Assembly (NCBI GenBank): GCA_903843305.1 | Contig: CAIMPI010000021.1 | Coordinates: 1-64,000 of the forward strand | DNA length: 64,000 nucleotides | Reading direction: 5' to 3' | From: an uncultured Chlorobiaceae bacterium | GTDB taxonomy: Bacteria; Bacteroidota; Chlorobiia; Chlorobiales; Chlorobiaceae | Shown here: piece after piece, positions 9,094-15,780 of the stretch | Position numbering within the stretch: the first letter of the stretch is position 1 | Layout of the letters: every line of letters begins with the position of its first letter | The notes under the pieces: model-generated | Told to the model about the DNA's origin: nothing | The model's database searches: none | What the model saw: the letters and a program-made list of their open reading frames with translations, nothing else | Program-made: the position numbers and the translations under genes

Positions 9094-10251
9094 ATGGCTG
9101 GAGCAGAACTCATCGGTCGTGAAGAACTAGCTGAAATACAGGAACTTTTCAGCAGGGAAAAAGTCAATTTATACCGTTACGGCGGTGGTAATTATAAAGC
9201 AAGAGAGTTTGAGGAGAAATTTGCGTCATGGATGGGCGTCAAGTATGCTCATGCTGTTTCTTCAGGTACAGCAGCAATTCATTGTGCACTTGCTGGTGCC
9301 GGGATTGGAGTTGGTGATGAGGTCATTACAACTGCATGGACGTTCATAGCTCCTGTGGAAGTGATTAGTGCCCTTGGTGCAATACCTGTGCCGGTTGAGC
9401 TTGATGAAACCTATCATCTTGATCCGGTAGAAGTTGAAAAGGCTATTACTCCAGCGACGAAAGCTGTTGTGGCTATTCCGATGTGGGCTTCACCGAAAAT
9501 GGATGAGCTGTCGGCACTCTGCATAAAGCATCGCCTGACGCTGATCGAGGATGCTGCACAGGCGCTTGGAGCTTCATATAAGGGACGGAAACTCGGCACC
9601 TTTGGCAGTGTTGCTTCCTTCTCGTTTGATGCTGGCAAAACGCTCCACACTGGTGAAGGCGGCATTATTGTGACCAACGACAAGGAAATCTACGATCGTG
9701 CGGCCGAGTTCTCCGACCATGGTCACATGCACCTGCCCGGTCTTCCGAGGGGTAAAGATCCCAGAAGATCAAAAGGGTTGAATTTACGTCTCAGCGAAGT
9801 GACTGCGGCAATCGGTCTGGCCCAGCTTGCCAAAATTGATACCATTCTTTCGGCATCAAGGGAGAACAAGAAAAAAATCAAGGATGCAATCCGTCATCTC
9901 GATAACATTATTCTCAGGCCTTTCAGTGACGAAGCTGGGTCTCAGGGAGACACCCTTATTTTCAGGGTCAGAAATCGTGAAGCGGCACTGCAGTTTGAAG
10001 CACATTTGACGGAGCATGGCTTTGGCACCAAGATTTTGCCAGAAGCACTTGACTGGCATTTTGCAGGAGTTTGGGGCCATCTTCTTGGTGAGTATGACCA
10101 GTACCGTGACGCTGATCTTGAAGCGCTCTGGCCAAAAACCGGTATCATGCTGCGTAGCAGTATCTGCCTTAATATTCCTGTGCTGATGGATGATGTTACA
10201 ATTGAAAAACTTGTTACAGCGATTGTTACTGGTGCGGAAAAGATAGGATAG
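9094..10251 (+). CDS. kdnA: KdnA-like PLP aminotransferase (Kdo8N synthesis)
   Basis: This is a DegT/DnrJ/EryC1/StrS-family sugar aminotransferase of 385 residues. The internal-aldimine lysine is in SFDAGKTLHTGEGG, and VSSGTAAIHCAL, EDAAQALGASYKGRKLG and FSDHGH match the Shewanella KdnA pattern, including GLNLRLSEVTAAIGLAQL followed by KIDTI and ENKKKIKDA. KdnA transfers an amino group from glutamate to C8 of oxidised Kdo. The ATG at 9094 has an AACAGGA site. It is the last gene of the cluster and is followed by a strong terminator at 10270-10300. The recognised family resemblance makes KdnA the best call. Confidence 0.8.
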   Translation: MAGAELIGREELAEIQELFSREKVNLYRYGGGNYKAREFEEKFASWMGVKYAHAVSSGTAAIHCALAGAGIGVGDEVITTAWTFIAPVEVISALGAIPVPVELDETYHLDPVEVEKAITPATKAVVAIPMWASPKMDELSALCIKHRLTLIEDAAQALGASYKGRKLGTFGSVASFSFDAGKTLHTGEGGIIVTNDKEIYDRAAEFSDHGHMHLPGLPRGKDPRRSKGLNLRLSEVTAAIGLAQLAKIDTILSASRENKKKIKDAIRHLDNIILRPFSDEAGSQGDTLIFRVRNREAALQFEAHLTEHGFGTKILPEALDWHFAGVWGHLLGEYDQYRDADLEALWPKTGIMLRSSICLNIPVLMDDVTIEKLVTAIVTGAEKIG

Positions 10252-10269
10252 TTTTGTGGTGTATGAATG

Positions 10270-10300
10270 AAAAAAGCCTGCATTTTGCAGGCTTTTTTCA
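10270..10300. terminator. Bidirectional terminator between kdnA-like gene and tRNA-Cys
   Basis: The hairpin AAAAAGCCTGCA-TTT-TGCAGGCTTTTTT has a 12-bp stem flanked by A-runs on one side and T-runs on the other. It can therefore terminate the sugar cluster on the plus strand and the tRNA-Cys transcript on the minus strand. Confidence 0.85.
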
Positions 10301-10304
10301 TTAG

Positions 10305-10375
10305 AGGCGAAGAGCGGACTCGAACCGCTGTAGAAGGTTTTGCAGACCTCTGCCTGACCACTCGGCCACTTCGCC
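10305..10375 (-). tRNA. tRNA-Cys (GCA)
   Basis: Read on the minus strand, the cloverleaf has acceptor stem GGCGAAG/CTTCGCC, a D-arm GCC...GGC, an anticodon stem GAGGT/ACCTT with loop CTGCAAA (anticodon GCA), and a T-arm GCGGTTCGAGTCCGC. The discriminator base is U, as expected for cysteine tRNA. The 3' CCA is not encoded. The terminator at 10270-10300 follows immediately. Confidence 0.95.
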
Positions 10376-10617
10376 AGAACAACGGACGATAAGATAAGAA
10401 AAAAAATGAATACCCGATTATTTTTTCTTCAACTACGTTGATGCTTAACCTGAAGTGCGTATCATGCAGATATTGATGGTGAATGATCTCCGTAATGCTG
10501 AGTGCTTATTGCTGAAAAAGCAGGTAATCTTGTCATCAGGCTTTGGGCAAGCAAGCAGACACGTCCGAGCTTTACTTTTGAAACAGTAAGCGATGCGTCC
10601 AACAGTGCTAATGATGG
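10376..10617. other. Intergenic stretch with only weak ORFs
   Basis: No gene with recognisable homology was found here. Two short plus-strand frames exist: 10464-10589 (ATG, 41 residues) and 10502-10639 (GTG, 45 residues ending NDGYDLDSS). They overlap each other and the second runs into the antitoxin gene on the other strand. Neither has a convincing ribosome-binding site. The stretch may be remnant DNA between the tRNA and the antitoxin. Confidence 0.4.
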
Positions 10618-10926
10618 TTATGATCTTGACTCATCATAGGCCTTTACATCTTTTTCGATGTTGGCTCCTTGATTATTCAATGCCATTTTAAGGTCGTAAT
10701 CCATTTGCAGCCCGAACCAGAACTGTGGGGGTGTACCGAAATAGCGGCCAAGACGCAGAGCGGTTTCTGCGGTAATACATCTTTTCCCTGCAATTATTTC
10801 GTTGATGCGCCAGACAGGAATATGGATATCCTCAGCAACTCTCTTCTCGCTCAGCTTCATTGGGCTAAGGTACTCTTCAAACAAAACAGTTCCTGGATGA
10901 AGGGGTGACATTTTCCTGGCAGACAT
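10618..10926 (-). CDS. higA: HigA-family antitoxin (VapI/XRE HTH), no toxin partner visible
   Basis: This small HTH protein matches HigA/VapI antitoxins: SPLHPGTVLFEEYLSPMKLS is the N-terminal family signature, followed by an HTH around SEKRVAEDIHIPVWRINEIIAGKR and the typical ITAETALRLGRYFGTPPQFWFGLQMDYDL. The frame is open upstream to 11061, but the ATG at 10926 is preceded by a GAGGA site and begins the conserved region, giving 102 residues. In higBA modules the toxin gene precedes the antitoxin. No RelE/HigB-like frame is visible in 10927-11157 or downstream, so this is a solitary antitoxin or a remnant that may now act as a regulator. Confidence 0.82.
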   Translation of the reverse strand: MSARKMSPLHPGTVLFEEYLSPMKLSEKRVAEDIHIPVWRINEIIAGKRCITAETALRLGRYFGTPPQFWFGLQMDYDLKMALNNQGANIEKDVKAYDESRS

Positions 10927-11122
10927 GAATAAATTTCCTCGTGTTAAACTGAGTTTACAAGCATCGAACGGCTTTTGTAAACAGATTACCACTTTTTTCT
11001 TTATTTTTAGCCCTTTATTTTTGCCAGAATTTATTGATAAAAATTGAGTTATTGTTAACAAATATTGACTTTTCTTCCTTCCCCAATCCTATGGGTTAAA
11101 AAAAGAATTTTGTTCTTGGTAT

Positions 11123-11147
11123 AACTGATACTATATTTATATCAATT
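11123..11147. promoter_or_regulatory. Candidate Rrf2 operator upstream of the Rrf2 gene
   Basis: AACTGATA (11123-11130) and TATCAATT (11140-11147) form a 7-of-8 inverted repeat with a nine-base AT-rich spacer, ending 11 bases before the regulator start codon. Its location over the likely promoter fits autoregulation by the Rrf2 protein. The assignment is by position and symmetry only. Confidence 0.4.
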
Positions 11148-11157
11148 AGGACAAGCT

Positions 11158-11625
11158 ATGAAAGTACTGACAAAAAAAACTGATTACGCTATACGGGCAC
11201 TCTTGATGCTGGGAGCAAAACGAGGCAGTTATGTTTCAGCCAAGGCGATTGCGGTTGAGCAGGATATGCCCTATCAATTTCTTCGTGGTGTGTTGCAGGA
11301 GATGATTCGTCACGATTTAATTGTGTCGAAGGAGGGGGTTCAGGGTGGGTTTATGCTGGAAAAAGATCCTGATGAAATTGGTGTCAAGCAGTTGATTGAG
11401 ATTTTTCAGGGGACGGTGCAAGTGTCGGAGTGCATGTTTCGCAAGCAGATTTGTACCAATCGTTCGCGATGTGTACTTCGTCACGAAATCATGCGGATTG
11501 AGCATGTGGTTAATAACGAATTTGAACAGGTAACTATAGGGAAGCTTCTTCGGAAGCTCCAAGCAACAAATACCCTGATGCCAGCGTTAAATACTGTAGA
11601 AGGGCTGGCATCCATAACGCAATAA
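11158..11625 (+). CDS. Rrf2-family transcriptional regulator with Fe-S type cysteines
   Basis: This 155-residue winged-helix regulator starts MKVLTKKTDYAIRALLML, the classic Rrf2 N-terminus, and has the recognition region ISKEGVQGGFML-like (here VSKEGVQGGFMLEKD). Three cysteines in SECMFRKQICTNRSRCVLR have the spacing expected for an Fe-S cluster in IscR/NsrR-type members. It is ten bases upstream of the ferredoxin gene and near hcp, so it probably senses NO or redox stress and controls that pair. It could be an NsrR-like repressor, but general Rrf2 is the safe call. Confidence 0.88.
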   Translation: MKVLTKKTDYAIRALLMLGAKRGSYVSAKAIAVEQDMPYQFLRGVLQEMIRHDLIVSKEGVQGGFMLEKDPDEIGVKQLIEIFQGTVQVSECMFRKQICTNRSRCVLRHEIMRIEHVVNNEFEQVTIGKLLRKLQATNTLMPALNTVEGLASITQ

Positions 11626-11634
11626 ACTGGTGCC

Positions 11635-12519
11635 ATGTATATGATAAAACGAGAGATTATTACAATTGATGAGAATCGATGCTCTGGTTGTGGGGATTGT
11701 ATTCCGGGATGTCTGGAGGGTGCTTTGCAGGTTATTGATGGAAAGGCCCGGTTGATCAGTGATCTGTTTTGCGATGGACTTGGGGCATGTCTTGGTCATT
11801 GTCCGACCGGGGCGATGAAAATAGAGACTCGTGAGGCTGAACCCTATAATGAAAAACGGGTGATGCATGAGAGTATTGTTCATGGAGGCTCGAATGTTAT
11901 TGCCGCACATCTGCGTCATCTCGCCGATCATGGCCAGAGCGTTTTTTTGCAGCAGGCATTTGAATATCTCGAAGAATACTCTATTGCCAATCCTCTGAAA
12001 AATGAGACAAGTGCAACAACTGTCGATCAGAATGCTCATACCGCGCACCATCATCATGAGGGAGGATGTCCGGGAAGTCGGATGATGGATTTCGGTGAAA
12101 AGGGAAGCAGTAGTGTTGCGCCTTCTGTGGGTGCTGGGAGTGCCCTGCGTCAATGGCCGATTCAGCTTCATCTGGTTTCACCACAAGCCCCCTATTTCCA
12201 TGGTTCAGATTTGTTGCTTGCTGCTGATTGTACCGCCTTTGCAGTCGGGGAATTCCATGGGTTGTTCATGCGTGGAAAAAGTCTCGCTATTGCCTGCCCT
12301 AAACTTGATTCCGATATGGGGATTTATGTTGAAAAGCTTACTGCAATGATTGATATGGGTTGTCTTAATACCATTACAGTTGCAATTATGGAGGTTCCCT
12401 GTTGTGGTGGGTTGATGTCGATTGTGGCAGAGGCGCTTCGCAATGCGCAGCGCAAGGTGCCGGTGAAAAAGATGGTTGTCAGCCTGCAGGGTCAGATACT
12501 GTCGGAGGAGTGGGTGTAG
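11635..12519 (+). CDS. 4Fe-4S ferredoxin-domain protein associated with Hcp
   Basis: The N-terminus carries two 4Fe-4S motifs: CSGCGDCIPGC and, after a gap, CDGLGACLGHCPTGA. A long C-terminal domain follows (about residues 60-294) with a His-rich stretch HTAHHHHEGGCPGSR and then LLLAADCTAFAVGEFH and EVPCCGGL. This architecture is recurrent beside hcp in anaerobes, where the protein is thought to pass electrons to hybrid cluster protein. The start MYMIKRE offers ATG codons at 11635 and 11641. The broken TPR gene follows before hcp. The role of the C-terminal domain is unknown. Confidence 0.8.
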   Translation: MYMIKREIITIDENRCSGCGDCIPGCLEGALQVIDGKARLISDLFCDGLGACLGHCPTGAMKIETREAEPYNEKRVMHESIVHGGSNVIAAHLRHLADHGQSVFLQQAFEYLEEYSIANPLKNETSATTVDQNAHTAHHHHEGGCPGSRMMDFGEKGSSSVAPSVGAGSALRQWPIQLHLVSPQAPYFHGSDLLLAADCTAFAVGEFHGLFMRGKSLAIACPKLDSDMGIYVEKLTAMIDMGCLNTITVAIMEVPCCGGLMSIVAEALRNAQRKVPVKKMVVSLQGQILSEEWV

Positions 12520-12540
12520 GACAATAGACAATGGACAATT
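12520..12540. repeat. Three tandem GACAAT-type heptamers
   Basis: GACAATA, GACAATG and GACAATT follow one another directly after the ferredoxin stop codon and just before the start of the TPR pseudogene. They are short direct repeats of unknown function. Confidence 0.6.
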
Positions 12541-12549
12541 GGAAGAGAT

Positions 12550-12969
12550 ATGCTGAATGATGCGATGGGTGGTTATCGGGGTACGGCATGTGAGATAAGG
12601 AGGATTATTCTGGAGCATCTGGAGAATTCGGAGGCTTGGTATAACAGGGGCAATGATCGTGCAAGTTGCTGAGAGTTTGATACGGCGGTCAGTGATTATA
12701 CGATGGCGATTCAACTTGGTCTTCGGTTCCGTGAAGCTGTTAATGCCTATGGCAATCGTGGTATGGCAAGAGTTGAAACGGGTGACCTTGATGGCTCAAT
12801 TGAGGATTTCAGCGAGATCATTGAACGAAAACCAAAAAACATCTGGATGTTACGTACAGCATATCATAACAGTGCATTACTGAGGCAGAAACAAAGCGAC
12901 AATCATGGCGCAATGGACGATCGGAATGCTGCACTGCGATTGTCTGGTAGTTCAACCATTGCTTGTTGA
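12550..12969 (+). pseudogene. TPR-repeat protein gene with in-frame TGA
   Basis: An ATG at 12550 with a GGAAGAG site opens a frame of 40 codons that ends at TGA 12670-12672, and the same frame continues open to 12969. The joined translation contains three TPR units: AWYNRGNDRASC-stop-EFDTAVSDYTMAIQL, then NAYGNRGMARVETGDLDGSIEDF, then HNSALLRQKQSDNHGAMDD. The TGA falls where the TPR consensus expects a Leu-Gly turn, so it is a disabling substitution or small change within a once-intact gene. The downstream part alone (ATG 12703, 88 residues) might still be expressed. It interrupts the ferredoxin-hcp pair. Confidence 0.75.
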
Positions 12970-13003
12970 GTGGGTGCTGGTCGCATCGATATATACGTCG
13001 GAC

Positions 13004-13042
13004 GCCGAGTAGCGCGAAGCGCATATCGAGGCGCTACTCGGC
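13004..13042. repeat. REP-like inverted repeat before hcp
   Basis: GCCGAGTAGCGC (13004-13015) and GCGCTACTCGGC (13031-13042) form a perfect 12-bp inverted repeat with a 15-base loop. It is much more GC-rich than its surroundings. It lacks a following T-run, so it looks like a REP-type element rather than a terminator. Confidence 0.6.
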
Positions 13043-13070
13043 ATCCAAAACAAGATATTAAAAAACTGTG

Positions 13071-13087
13071 TCTCTTTCATTGAGAGA
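13071..13087. promoter_or_regulatory. Dyad in the hcp 5' region
   Basis: TCTCT (13071-13075) and AGAGA (13083-13087) form a short symmetric element about 50 bases before the hcp start. It could be a regulator binding site, but the arms are only five bases long. Confidence 0.25.
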
Positions 13088-13135
13088 ACAGGAATGAGAT
13101 ACATTTGTTCAATTAACAAACAAGAGGAGAAAACG

Positions 13136-14764
13136 ATGGGAATGTCTTGTAACCAATGTCAGGAAAGCATTCATGGTACCGGATGCAGAGCGAGAGGGGT
13201 GTGCGGAAAGGATGAATTGACAGCAAAACTTCAGGATGTACTTGTTTATGCAACTGAAGGGCTTGCACTTTCGGCTGAACAACTGCCTGAGGGCATATCA
13301 AGAAAAGTTGGCCAGCTTATCAGTGAGTCGCTTTTTGTCACTGTTACCAATACCAACTTTGATGAAGAAGCGATTGTCGTGCAGATACTGAAAACCTTGG
13401 GATTGCGTGATGAACTGAATGCAAGGCTGGCTTGCAAGCCCAGCCATGATGCCGCCCTGTGGAGTTGCACTTCAAAGGAGGAATTTCTTTCGAAAGCCCT
13501 CTCTGTCGGTCTCGACAGCCTCAGTGAAAACGAAGACCTTCGATCCCTGAAAAGCCTTGTGCTCTTTGGAATCAAGGGGCTCGCAGCCTATACCGATCAT
13601 GCAGCCGTGCTCGGCTATCACGATGATGATATCTATGCTTTTTACGTCAAAGGCCTTGCTGCATTGACTAAAGATCTTTCGGCTGACGAGCTGACCGCCC
13701 TCGTACTTGAAACCGGAGGCGTTGCCGTCAAGGCAATGGCGCTGCTCGACAAAGCAAACACTGAAACGTATGGTCATCCCGAGATTACCATGGTGAAAAC
13801 CGGTGTTGGCAAGAATCCGGGTATTCTGATTTCAGGTCATGACCTGCGTGATCTGGAGGATCTGCTCAAACAGACAGAGGGTACAGGTGTTGATGTCTAT
13901 ACCCACTGCGAAATGCTTCCGGCTCACTACTATCCCGCTTTCAAGAAATATTCTCATTTTGTCGGCAATTATGGTGGTTCCTGGTGGTCTCAGGACAAGG
14001 AATTTGAATCCTTCAATGGTCCGATTCTCATGACAACAAACTGTATTGTTCCGGTGCGTGAAGCGTATCGCAACAGGATGTTTACTTCTGGCATAGCGGG
14101 TTATCCAGGGCTGAAACATATTCCCGCGAGACCACAGGGTGGTCAGAAAGATTTTTCCGTGCTTGTTGCCCTTGCCAAAACCTGTAAATCGCCAGTAGAG
14201 CTTGAAAATGGCCAGATTTTAGGGGGCTTTGCGCATAATCAGGTACTTGCGCTTGCCGACAAGGTCGTTGATGCTGTCAAGTCCGGAGCGGTAAAGCGTT
14301 TTGTCGTGATGGCTGGTTGTGATGGTCGACATGCTTCACGCCGTTATTATACCGATGTTGCAGCGGCATTGCCGAACGATACCATCATCCTGACTGCAGG
14401 GTGTGCAAAGTACCGTTACAACAAGCTTGAGCTTGGCGATATCGGTGGAATTCCCCGTGTACTTGATGCCGGTCAGTGCAACGACTCCTACTCGCTTGCC
14501 GTGATTGCCCTGAAACTCAAGGAGGTCTTTGCACTTGAGGATATTAACGACCTACCGATCTCTTTTGACATTGCCTGGTATGAGCAGAAGGCAGTGACGG
14601 TATTGCTTGCTTTGCTCTATCTTGGAGTTAAAGGTATTCGCCTCGGACCAACACTTCCTGAATTTCTGACACCAAACGTAACTGCCATACTTGTTGAAAA
14701 GTTTGATATCAAGCCGATAGGAACTGTAGAGACCGACATTGAAGCAATAATGGCTGGTGCATAA
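13136..14764 (+). CDS. hcp: Hybrid cluster protein (hydroxylamine reductase / NO reductase)
   Basis: Hcp reduces NO or hydroxylamine and protects anaerobes from nitrosative stress. The N-terminal cluster ligands are in [21 protein letters not shown]. Hybrid-cluster ligands are in [27 protein letters not shown] and [11 protein letters not shown], and SWWSQ and the final domain match the family. The ATG at 13136 is preferred over the frame opening at 13094 because an AGAGGAGA ribosome-binding site lies just upstream and the Cys motif follows at once, giving 542 residues, the usual class length. Upstream Rrf2 and ferredoxin genes form the expected functional group. A TCTCTttcattgAGAGA dyad at 13071-13087 could be its operator. 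Confidence 0.96.
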   Translation: MGMSCNQCQESIHGTGCRARGVCGKDELTAKLQDVLVYATEGLALSAEQLPEGISRKVGQLISESLFVTVTNTNFDEEAIVVQILKTLGLRDELNARLACKPSHDAALWSCTSKEEFLSKALSVGLDSLSENEDLRSLKSLVLFGIKGLAAYTDHAAVLGYHDDDIYAFYVKGLAALTKDLSADELTALVLETGGVAVKAMALLDKANTETYGHPEITMVKTGVGKNPGILISGHDLRDLEDLLKQTEGTGVDVYTHCEMLPAHYYPAFKKYSHFVGNYGGSWWSQDKEFESFNGPILMTTNCIVPVREAYRNRMFTSGIAGYPGLKHIPARPQGGQKDFSVLVALAKTCKSPVELENGQILGGFAHNQVLALADKVVDAVKSGAVKRFVVMAGCDGRHASRRYYTDVAAALPNDTIILTAGCAKYRYNKLELGDIGGIPRVLDAGQCNDSYSLAVIALKLKEVFALEDINDLPISFDIAWYEQKAVTVLLALLYLGVKGIRLGPTLPEFLTPNVTAILVEKFDIKPIGTVETDIEAIMAGA

Positions 14765-14828
14765 TTCTTTACTATGATATAAGGAAATGTGGTGGTTGGT
14801 ACTAATTTTTTTGTAAATCTCTTCTTTA

Positions 14829-15419
14829 TCAGTAGTGCACTGCGGCATAAAAGAGGTTTTTTTTGATCTCGCTGATGACGAACTGATAACTTTTCTTATT
14901 ACTCCACCACAAAATCCTGTTCCACCAAGCAGGGTTTGTTGACACCAAGATGAATTTTTTTGAAGATCCCTCAAATGCCTTGCTCCATGTCTGATGAAGA
15001 CGGAGCAGGTGCGGAGGGTCGCTGACAATAATTGCACTTCTCCATCCTTTTTCCTCCATAGTGTTTGATGTGTTTAAGGCCTCCTCCCAAGATGTTTTTG
15101 ATGTAGCATCTACCTTAATCGCCTTTTTCGGAACTCCGAAATCCATCAAGCGGCGTTCACGCCAGTTGGGGTGATTTGGATGGTAAAACCGTTCATCTAT
15201 GCCCGTAAGAATAATATGGGCAGCATATCCTGCATTGTAAAGTTCAGCACCTTTTCGTACCCGCAGTCCATTATCACCTCCCAACACAATAATGACATCA
15301 GCTTTTTCCGGAGTACCGGCAAATTGTGAAAGTAAAACGCCAAGGCTTGAAAAAATGAGTACGGCTACGGCACATACCGAAAAAAGTAAAATCAAAGTTC
15401 TTTTTAAAAAAAGTATCAT
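14829..15419 (-). CDS. DUF218 / ElyC-SanA-YdcF family envelope protein
   Basis: The 196-residue protein has one N-terminal membrane segment (about residues 6-32) and a DUF218 domain: ADVIIVLGGDNGLRVRKGAEL, AHIILTGID, ATSKTSWEEALNT and AIIVSDPPHLLR. Family members (ElyC, SanA, YdcF) act in envelope or peptidoglycan-precursor homeostasis; the precise reaction is unsettled. The domain faces the periplasm if the N-terminus is a signal anchor. It is convergent with hcp and no operon partner is visible. Confidence 0.85.
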   Translation of the reverse strand: MILFLKRTLILLFSVCAVAVLIFSSLGVLLSQFAGTPEKADVIIVLGGDNGLRVRKGAELYNAGYAAHIILTGIDERFYHPNHPNWRERRLMDFGVPKKAIKVDATSKTSWEEALNTSNTMEEKGWRSAIIVSDPPHLLRLHQTWSKAFEGSSKKFILVSTNPAWWNRILWWSNKKSYQFVISEIKKNLFYAAVHY

Positions 15420-15780
15420 AGAGTGTTGAATCCTTTAATACAAAACGCAATGATCTGCAAGGAATAATAATCAATTCGCATAAAAATTGAAGATCAAGAA
15501 AAATGCAGATGACAAAGAAAATGTTTTCGCCTCGTGATCAGGACTCGATTTTCAATTTCTCTTTTTAACGGGAATCTCATCGAAATAATAATACTGATCA
15601 AATACCAGAATGCGATAGTTTTTTGGTAAAGTTTATACTGAACAAGGATTTAATGCTGAATATGTGTAATTTCAGCAAATTTTCAGCATTTCCTTTTTGC
15701 TATGGATAATAATTTGAAGCGATAGTCTCTGGAAATGTCCCGCATGTTTTTTGAAGCTTAATAAATTTTCTGCTAGTAAA
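15420..15780. other. Intergenic region with TTCAGCA repeats
   Basis: This 361-base AT-rich stretch between divergent genes holds no recognisable gene. It contains AATGCTGAA (15652-15660) and TTCAGCATT (15682-15690), a perfect 9-bp inverted repeat, plus a further TTCAGCA at 15671-15677. The elements lie about 90-130 bases upstream of the histidine kinase start and may be an operator or leader structure. Confidence 0.4.

Noticed and set aside
10464-10639. Two small overlapping plus-strand frames
   Set aside because: No ribosome-binding site, no recognised similarity, and mutual overlap in different frames.
10305-11157. Integrative element at tRNA-Cys
   Set aside because: The orphan antitoxin and gene-poor gap suggested it, but no integrase and no repeat of the tRNA 3' end were found.
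11587-12714. Long minus-strand frames opposite the ferredoxin gene
   Set aside because: They are antisense to the recognisable ferredoxin protein and show Thr/His/Asn-rich, non-protein-like sequence.
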